A stretch of DNA of 64,000 nucleotides from Rhodanobacter lindaniclasticus (lineage in GTDB: Bacteria > Pseudomonadota > Gammaproteobacteria > Xanthomonadales > Rhodanobacteraceae). The notes beneath the pieces are model-generated. The model saw nothing but the letters and a program-made list of their open reading frames with translations, was not told where the DNA came from and ran no database searches. The stretch lies in NCBI RefSeq assembly GCF_004799035.1, contig NZ_MWIO01000030.1, positions 149,916-213,915 of the forward strand, written 5' to 3'. The translations under genes and the position numbers were made by a program. Shown one piece after another: positions 58,870 through 64,000 of the stretch (positions within the stretch are counted from its first letter, which is position 1; every line of letters begins with the position of its first letter).

Positions 58870-59793
58870 ATGCTGGCCGGCGGCCCGCAGGCACAACAGG
58901 CCGCCGCGCAGGTGGCGGACCGCCTGCATGCCGCCGGGCAAACCATGCAGCGGCAAGCCGATGAACTCGCGCGCGACGCGACGGCATTCATGCCGGTGGC
59001 GCCGCTGGCCGTCGGGGGCGCGGCCATGGGCGCGGAAATCGTCGGCCACGTCGCCCACACCACGGCCGACGGCTACGCGGGAGCGAGCCAGTTGGCCGGA
59101 ACCGCCGCCCGCGCCGGCAGCGAGTTTGTCGCCGGTCAGTTCGAGACGGCGCGGCACGCCGTGGAGACGGGCGCGCAGCTCACCGCCCGGGCGGCCACGC
59201 AGGTGGTGCACACCCAGGAGTCTGCGCTCGCACGTGCCACCGACCACGTCCTCGATGTGTATGGAGACCTCAGCCACACCGTCGATACCACCCGGCAAAT
59301 CGTGACGCGCGGCATCGAGGCGGCCGAACACGCGGCCGGCCGGCTCCACGACGTCCTGCGGCATCCGGAGCGCGCGCTGAACCCCGAAGCTCACAACGAC
59401 ACCCCGGCGCAGCACAATGCCAACGTCTTGCGCCATCTCGGCGACCCGGCTCACCCGCAGCACGCGCTTCACGCCACGCTGGCGGACACCATGCCGTCCT
59501 GCACCTCGGCGGCAAGGCTGGCGCAGGCTACGGCTGCCTGCCATGCGCACGGCATCACGGCAGACAACCTGCAGCGCATCCACATCGACGGAAAAGCCAT
59601 GAGCTTCGCCTCGTCGTCGCGCCCGTGGGAGATGGCACAGGCAGACCTGACCCAGCCGCCGCCGACCATGCAGCAATCCCTGCAACAGATGCAGGCCGTC
59701 GATCAGCAGCGCGCTTGCCAGGCGGCACCGTTCCAACCGCAGCCGGCGCAAACGAACCCGCACGAAATGATGCAGGGCGCATCAGTGCATTAG
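58870..59793 (+). CDS. XVIPCD-like C-terminal half of the interrupted effector
   Basis: A 307-aa open stretch, in frame with the lipase half after the TAG. It has Ala/Gln-rich helices (about 1-160) with a hydrophobic segment ([18 protein letters not shown]), then about residues 185-285 resembling the Xanthomonas VirB-interacting conserved domain: [54 protein letters not shown] and a Gln-rich tail. That domain is the secretion signal recognised by VirD4 of bacterial-killing T4SS. Without read-through of the amber codon the lipase would lack its signal. No ribosome site precedes the ATG at 58870, so it is unlikely to be a separate gene. Confidence 0.65.
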   Translation: MLAGGPQAQQAAAQVADRLHAAGQTMQRQADELARDATAFMPVAPLAVGGAAMGAEIVGHVAHTTADGYAGASQLAGTAARAGSEFVAGQFETARHAVETGAQLTARAATQVVHTQESALARATDHVLDVYGDLSHTVDTTRQIVTRGIEAAEHAAGRLHDVLRHPERALNPEAHNDTPAQHNANVLRHLGDPAHPQHALHATLADTMPSCTSAARLAQATAACHAHGITADNLQRIHIDGKAMSFASSSRPWEMAQADLTQPPPTMQQSLQQMQAVDQQRACQAAPFQPQPAQTNPHEMMQGASVH

Positions 59794-59927
59794 AGACCAC
59801 GTCGGACGGTCCGTGGCGCATGCGTGGACGCCGTTTGAGAGACCATCGGCTTGCCCGGACCGCGCCAGAAATGGCGGCACGCGCACAAATCGACGATCAT
59901 GGCGACCTTTCCGGATCAGGTGGTGCC

Positions 59928-60569
59928 ATGAGCAACGCAAACGAGAAGAAGCAGGCCGGCGAAGCCGCGATCCGCTACGTCGAGGATGGCGCCATCGTCG
60001 GCGTGGGCACCGGCTCCACCGTGGCGTACTTCATCGACGCGCTGGCCGATCTGAAGGACCGCATCCAGGGCGCCGTATCCAGCTCCGAGCAATCCACCGC
60101 GCAATTGAAGAAGCTCGGCATTCCGGTGCTCGACCTCAACGCGACCGGACCGCTGACCATCTACATCGACGGCGCCGACGAATGCGACGGGCACAAGCGG
60201 CTGATCAAGGGCGGCGGCGCGGCGCTCACGCGCGAGAAGATCGTCGCCGCGGCCAGCGAGAAATTCGTCTGCATCATCGACTCCAGCAAGCGGGTCGAGC
60301 TGCTCGGCAGATTCCCGGTGCCGATCGAGGTGATCCCGATGGCTCGCAGCCTGATCGGCCGCGAGATCGTCAAGCTGGGCGGCAACCCGGTGTGGCGCGA
60401 CGGCGTGGTCACCGACAACGGCAACTGGATCATCGACGTGCACGGCTGGCAGATCACCGACCCGGTGGGTCTGGAGGAAAAGCTGAACCAGTTGCCCGGC
60501 ATCGTCACCGTCGGCCTGTTCGCACGCCGCCCGGCCGACGTGGTGCTGATCGGCGACCGCGAGATGTAG
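59928..60569 (+). CDS. rpiA: Ribose-5-phosphate isomerase A
   Basis: A 213-aa enzyme interconverting ribose-5-phosphate and ribulose-5-phosphate. Signatures are [57 protein letters not shown] and [20 protein letters not shown]. The ATG at 59928 ([15 protein letters not shown]) fits the family; the frame is open further upstream into the accessory island. It is a single gene, converging with the ClC gene. Confidence 0.96.
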   Translation: MSNANEKKQAGEAAIRYVEDGAIVGVGTGSTVAYFIDALADLKDRIQGAVSSSEQSTAQLKKLGIPVLDLNATGPLTIYIDGADECDGHKRLIKGGGAALTREKIVAAASEKFVCIIDSSKRVELLGRFPVPIEVIPMARSLIGREIVKLGGNPVWRDGVVTDNGNWIIDVHGWQITDPVGLEEKLNQLPGIVTVGLFARRPADVVLIGDREM

Positions 60570-60604
60570 ATCGGGGCGACACCCCACTGCGCGCCGCTAT
60601 TGGC

Positions 60605-60621
60605 GGCGGGCAGTGCCCGCC
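60605..60621. terminator. Hairpin between rpiA and the ClC gene
   Basis: GGCGGGC, loop AGT, GCCCGCC: a perfect 7-bp stem between the ends of the two convergent genes, without a T run. It is possibly a weak bidirectional terminator. Confidence 0.4.
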
Positions 60622-62544
60622 CTACGCGGCGGGGCTTGGCTTGTGTGACTTGCCGAGCTTGATGTGGCGCCCGGCATGGCGCGCCTCGCGCAGGCGCTTG
60701 CCGTGCGCGGCCAGGATGTCGCCTCGAGTGAGGATGCCGACCATCTTGTGCGGGTCGTCCTTGCTCACCACCACCACCCGGCCCACGCTCTCGGCCACCA
60801 TGTGGTCGGCCGCTTCGCGCAGCGAGTGGTTCTCGTTGACGGCGATCGGCGGACGCGTGATCAGCTCGCCCAGGGTCAGCGTGTAATGCCACTGCGGGTC
60901 GAGCAGGCTGCGCCGGGTCAGCACGCCCTGCACGCGACCACGTTCATCGACCACCGGAAAGCCCTGGTGCTGCGAATGCGGCTCGCCATCGTTGAGCCAG
61001 CGGCGTACTTCGGCCAGCGCCTGCGTGGTGCGCAGTGTGGCCACCTCGCGCGAGCACGCCGTGCCCACGCTGACCTGCTCCAGGTAGTCGGCGGCGTATT
61101 CCGATGGCACGCGCACGCCGCGGCGGGCGATCTTCTCGGTCATGATGGTGTTGCGCATGATCAGCGCCGAGATCAGGTAGGCCGCCGTGCAGCCGCCCAG
61201 CAGCGGCAGCAGCGCCGCCGGCTGGCGGGTGGTCTCGAAGGCGAACACCACGGCGGTGAGCAGCGCACGCGAGGAACCGGCGAAGATCGCCGCCATGCCC
61301 ACCAGCGCCGCGATGCGCAGGTCGATGTGGAAACCCGGCGCCGCGTAATTTAAGCCGATGGCCAGCGCCGCGCCGAGCGAACCGCCGATCATGAACAGCG
61401 GCGCCAGCGTGCCGCCGGAGGTGCCGCTGCCCAGCGAGATCACCCAGGAGATGAACTTCAGCGCGCCGAAACCGAGCAGCACGGTGAGGCCGAAATGCCC
61501 CTGCACCAGCGCGTCGATGTTGTCGTAACCCACGCCCAGCGTGCGCGGGTCGATCCAGCCCACCAGGCCGGCCACCAGCGCGCCGATCAACGGCCACCAC
61601 ATCCAGTGGATCGGCAGTTTCTCGAACAGGTCCTCGACGCCGTACACCGCGCGGGTCACCCAGATCGACGCGTAGCCGACCACGCCGCCGATCAGCACGA
61701 AACCGGCCAGCGCCAGGCTGCCGGGTTCGGGCACGTCGGGCATCGGGAATACCGGCGCCGCGCCGTAGCTGGCGTAGCGCACGCCCACCGCGGTCACCGT
61801 GGCCAGCGCCACCGGGATCAGCGAACGCGGGCGCAGCTCGAACAGCAGGAGCTCCACCGCCAGCACCAGCGAGGCCACCGGCGCGCCGAACACCGCCGCC
61901 ATGCCCGCCGCCGCGCCGGCGGCCAGCAGCACCTTGCGTTCGTTGGCGGTGACGCGCAGCAACTGACCGATCAGCGAACCCAGCGCACCACCGGTGGAGA
62001 TGATCGGGCCTTCGGCGCCGAACGGGCCGCCGGTGCCGATGGCGAAGGCGGAGGATACCGGCTTGAGCCAGGTCATCCGCGCCGGGATGTTCGATTCGTT
62101 GGTGAGGATCTGCTCCATCGCCTCGGGGATACCGTGGCCCTGGATCGCGCGCGAGCCCCAGCGCGCCATGATGCCGGCGGCCAGGCCGCCGATGGCCGGC
62201 ATCAGGATCACCCAGGCGCCGATGGACGTGCCGGCCGGCGACAGCACGAACGAGCCCGGCCTCGCGTCCGGCCCGATCACGTCGGAGATGCGGCCGTAGT
62301 AGCACAAGTCGGTGATGAGGTTGATCAGCAGCATCAACAACTGCGCCACGTAGGCCGAGGCCACGCCCAGGATCACCGCCAGCACGCTGATCAGCAGGAT
62401 GCGGTGGGTGACCAGGGTGGACTTGCGCGGCATCCGCGCCGCATCCAGCGACAGTCCCAGGGCGGGGGCGATCGGCAGTGCGTCGGTGCTGCCGACCGTG
62501 CGCACGTCGGCGTGCCCGACAGGATCGTCAGTAGCTGGCGTCAT
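60622..62544 (-). CDS. ClC family chloride channel/antiporter with C-terminal CBS pair
   Basis: A 640-aa membrane protein: ClC domain (about 45-460) with the three selectivity-filter stretches GHGIPEAM, GGPFGAEGPIISTGG (gating Glu retained) and SGTSGGTLAPLFMIGGSLGA; then two CBS domains (about 490-625; FPVVDERGRVQGVLTRRSLL and GRVVVVSKDDPHKMVGILTR) that may sense adenine nucleotides. The filter residues differ from E. coli ClcA (GSGIP; GREGP), so whether it is an H+/Cl- exchanger or a channel is open. The N-terminal 40 residues are non-conserved. Confidence 0.9.
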   Translation of the reverse strand: MTPATDDPVGHADVRTVGSTDALPIAPALGLSLDAARMPRKSTLVTHRILLISVLAVILGVASAYVAQLLMLLINLITDLCYYGRISDVIGPDARPGSFVLSPAGTSIGAWVILMPAIGGLAAGIMARWGSRAIQGHGIPEAMEQILTNESNIPARMTWLKPVSSAFAIGTGGPFGAEGPIISTGGALGSLIGQLLRVTANERKVLLAAGAAAGMAAVFGAPVASLVLAVELLLFELRPRSLIPVALATVTAVGVRYASYGAAPVFPMPDVPEPGSLALAGFVLIGGVVGYASIWVTRAVYGVEDLFEKLPIHWMWWPLIGALVAGLVGWIDPRTLGVGYDNIDALVQGHFGLTVLLGFGALKFISWVISLGSGTSGGTLAPLFMIGGSLGAALAIGLNYAAPGFHIDLRIAALVGMAAIFAGSSRALLTAVVFAFETTRQPAALLPLLGGCTAAYLISALIMRNTIMTEKIARRGVRVPSEYAADYLEQVSVGTACSREVATLRTTQALAEVRRWLNDGEPHSQHQGFPVVDERGRVQGVLTRRSLLDPQWHYTLTLGELITRPPIAVNENHSLREAADHMVAESVGRVVVVSKDDPHKMVGILTRGDILAAHGKRLREARHAGRHIKLGKSHKPSPAA

Positions 62545-62726
62545 CGAGGTTTCACCGCGTGGAAAGCGGAAATTTTACGCTGCTGCAGTGCAGAAAAAAA
62601 GGGTAAGGCCGCGCCAGATCACGTAATTTTCTGCGAATTTGCACCCGCAAGGTGGCTTCGCGGAAAAGGTCCGATACGCCGACCGGCGCGCGATCCGCCA
62701 CCGACGCGGCAAGCCAATCGCGCACA

Positions 62727-62751
62727 CGAAAAAGCCCGCCTGGCGGCGGGC
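62727..62751 (-). terminator. Rho-independent terminator after tRNA-Gln
   Basis: Minus strand: GCCCGCC, loop GCCA, GGCGGGC followed by TTTTT. It lies 13 bases beyond the tRNA 3' end and probably ends the rplM-rpsI-tRNA transcript. Confidence 0.85.
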
Positions 62752-62764
62752 CTTTCGATGGATT

Positions 62765-62839
62765 TGGCAGCCCCGGATGGATTCGAACCACCGAATGCCT
62801 GAGTCAGAGTCAGGTGCCTTACCGCTTGGCGACGGGGCT
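62765..62839 (-). tRNA. tRNA-Gln (anticodon CTG)
   Basis: A 75-nt cloverleaf on the minus strand: acceptor AGCCCCG pairs with CGGGGCT; D arm GCCAAGCGGTAAGGC; anticodon stem CCTGA/TCAGG around the loop CTCTGAC, anticodon CTG; T arm with GGTTCGAATCC; the CCA end is encoded. It starts 12 bases after the rpsI stop, so co-transcription with the ribosomal protein genes is likely. Confidence 0.95.
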
Positions 62840-62851
62840 GTAAAGCTCAGT

Positions 62852-63244
62852 TTAGCGCTTGGAGAACTGGGTCGCACGACGGGCCTTGTGCAGGCCGATC
62901 TTCTTGCGCTCGACCTCGCGGGCATCGCGGGTCACGAAACCGGCCTTGCGCAGCGGCGACTTCAGGCTTTCGTCGTACTCGACCAGCGCGCGGGCAATGC
63001 CCAGGCGGATCGCGCCGGCCTGCCCGGTGATGCCGCCACCGGCGACCGTCACCTTGATGTCGAACTTGCCGGTGCTCTCGGTCAGTTCCAGCGGCTGGCG
63101 CACGATCATGCAGGAGGTCTCGCGGCCGAAGAACTGCTCGAGCGACTTGCCGTTGACTTCGATGGCGCCGCTGCCCTTGCGCAGGAACACGCGGGCGGCG
63201 GAGGTCTTGCGGCGGCCAGTGCCGTAATTCTGCTGGGTCGTCAT
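62852..63244 (-). CDS. rpsI: 30S ribosomal protein S9
   Basis: A 130-aa S9: [20 protein letters not shown], the conserved [18 protein letters not shown], and the C-terminal tail [14 protein letters not shown] that reaches the P-site tRNA. The ATG at 63244 is chosen because TAAGGAA is at proper distance; the ATG at 63250 would be too close. It follows rplM by 10 bases. Confidence 0.97.
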   Translation of the reverse strand: MTTQQNYGTGRRKTSAARVFLRKGSGAIEVNGKSLEQFFGRETSCMIVRQPLELTESTGKFDIKVTVAGGGITGQAGAIRLGIARALVEYDESLKSPLRKAGFVTRDAREVERKKIGLHKARRATQFSKR

Positions 63245-63254
63245 GCTCATTTCC

Positions 63255-63683
63255 TTAGATCTCCAGCGCCTGCGGCTGCTGTGCGGTATGCGGATGTTCG
63301 GCGCCGCCGTACACCTTGAGCTTGCGGTACATCTCGCGGCCCAGCGGGTTCTTCGGCAGCATGCCCTTGACGGCGATCTCGATCACGCGCTCCGGGTGGG
63401 TCGCCAGCAGGTCCTTCAGGCTCATGGTCTTCAGGTTGCCGACGTAGCCGGTGAAGCGGTGGTACATCTTGTCGTCCAGCTTGGCGCCGGTGACATGCAC
63501 CTTCTGGGCATTGACCACGACGATATAATCGCCGGTGTCGCAATGCGGGGTGTATTCCGGCTTGTGCTTGCCGCGCAGACGACGGGCGATCTCGGTCGAC
63601 AGGCGACCGAGCGTCTTGTCCGTGGCATCGACCACGAACCAGTCGCGCTTGACGTTGTCGGCATTGGCGCTGAACGTTTTCAT
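63255..63683 (-). CDS. rplM: 50S ribosomal protein L13
   Basis: A 142-aa L13, starting [20 protein letters not shown], with [40 protein letters not shown] and [20 protein letters not shown]. It is the first gene of rplM-rpsI(-tRNA-Gln). In E. coli L13 represses its own mRNA; the leader here (63684 to about 63750) could carry a similar site, but none was identified. Confidence 0.97.
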   Translation of the reverse strand: MKTFSANADNVKRDWFVVDATDKTLGRLSTEIARRLRGKHKPEYTPHCDTGDYIVVVNAQKVHVTGAKLDDKMYHRFTGYVGNLKTMSLKDLLATHPERVIEIAVKGMLPKNPLGREMYRKLKVYGGAEHPHTAQQPQALEI

Positions 63684-63756
63684 TTCAAATACCTGTCGAC
63701 CGCCGGGAGGCGGTACCCATGATGGGAAGCATGCTTCGGTGGAACAAAGGCGCAAG

Positions 63757-63786
63757 ATGATAGCGGAGCTGTCATCCAGGGCGCAA
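63757..63786 (-). promoter_or_regulatory. Possible promoter of rplM-rpsI
   Basis: Minus strand: TTGCGC (-35), 18-base spacer, TATCAT (-10), about 75 bases before the rplM ATG. The -35 match is weak. Confidence 0.4.
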
Positions 63787-63877
63787 GCCCACCGGCCGGC
63801 GAGCTGTGAGTCGGCAATGATAGCATGAACGCCGGCGGGCTTGAGAAGTCCCGCCCCTGCCCGCCGCCTGGAAGACC

Positions 63878-64000
63878 ATGAGCATCCGTCACCTGAGCCG
63901 CCTCGATCGCCTGCTGATGGCTGGTGAACACGCCCTGGAAGCGATCGCGGGCACCCCGCCCGCCACACGCCCCTCGCCCGCCGCCGGCATCGCCGAGTCG
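63878..64000 (+). CDS. coq7: Coq7-type demethoxyubiquinone hydroxylase, N-terminal fragment
   Basis: The gene runs off the window after 41 codons: [20 protein letters not shown], then [17 protein letters not shown]. The pattern HL..LDRLL..., followed by a ...ARPSPA-like segment, is the typical N-terminus of Xanthomonadales Coq7, the di-iron enzyme of ubiquinone synthesis. The catalytic ExxH motifs lie beyond the window, so the call rests on the N-terminus alone. It is divergent from rplM. Confidence 0.6.
   Translation, partial: MSIRHLSRLDRLLMAGEHALEAIAGTPPATRPSPAAGIAES

Noticed and set aside
62652..62843. A short plus-strand frame reading GSPGWIRTTECLSQSQVPYR
   Set aside because: This is the well-known spurious translation of the complementary strand of a tRNA gene (tRNA-Gln here).

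Overview
The window reads as a contiguous piece of a GC-rich gammaproteobacterial chromosome, most likely Xanthomonadales and, from the mix of genes, a Rhodanobacter/Dyella-like member of the Rhodanobacteraceae (inference; there is no rRNA here to confirm it). Pointers are the cydP-cydA-cydB-cydX cluster, a moxR-DUF58-DUF4381-VWA-VWA/TPR-BatD cluster, pilMNOPQ divergent from mrcA, a rpoZ-spoT-ridA-recG block, and a lipase with an XVIPCD-like tail, a signature of Xanthomonadales killing type IV secretion. No insertion sequence, integrase, CRISPR array or rRNA operon was seen.

Layout. 1-1043 is a decayed zone: a truncated copy of the neighbouring MocR regulator gene (+) and a frameshifted 3' end of a TonB-dependent receptor gene (-). 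Nothing convincing was seen in 1-117 or about 790-1088. 1.1-6.8 kb: MocR regulator, DUF1624 membrane protein, fumarylacetoacetate-hydrolase-family enzyme, mscL, secreted M28 peptidase. 6.8-11.7 kb: MarR regulator, adaptor and RND pump on the minus strand, with no outer-membrane factor. 11.8-19.5 kb: a macrodomain gene converging on six overlapping Bat-type genes. 19.6-27.7 kb: pilMNOPQ (-) and divergent mrcA (+). 27.8-36.7 kb: a nucleotidyltransferase-like hypothetical gene, gltA, rpmE type B, nucleoside hydrolase, recG, ridA, spoT, rpoZ. 36.9-41.3 kb: mlaA (+) and mlaFEDCB (-), whose MlaD carries two MCE domains. 41.4-45.6 kb: gmk, yicC, then divergent rph, rdgB, hemW. 45.6-49.8 kb: DUF1631 gene coupled to a PilZ gene, then pepQ. 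50-53 kb: cytochrome bd oxidase with two small subunits. 53-57 kb: pepP, UPF0149, TIGR02449-like protein, zapA, 6S RNA, 5-formyltetrahydrofolate cyclo-ligase, EVE protein. 57.2-59.8 kb: accessory island with a lipoprotein (candidate immunity) coupled to a lipase effector split by one in-frame amber codon. 59.9-64 kb: rpiA, ClC-CBS channel, tRNA-Gln, rpsI, rplM and the start of coq7.

How it fits together. Most of the window is envelope and housekeeping: pilus alignment and secretin, peptidoglycan synthesis, outer-membrane lipid asymmetry, osmotic safety valve, quinol oxidase, nucleotide-pool hygiene and (p)ppGpp signalling. The parts most worth checking are the interrupted effector/immunity pair, the internally duplicated MlaD, the VWA/TPR Bat protein with a degenerate metal site, and the two gene remnants at the left edge. 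Gaps above about 300 bases are 1-1043 (remnants), 29834-30147 (probable gltA leader plus the rpmE terminator) and 55637-55967 (6S RNA and a hairpin).
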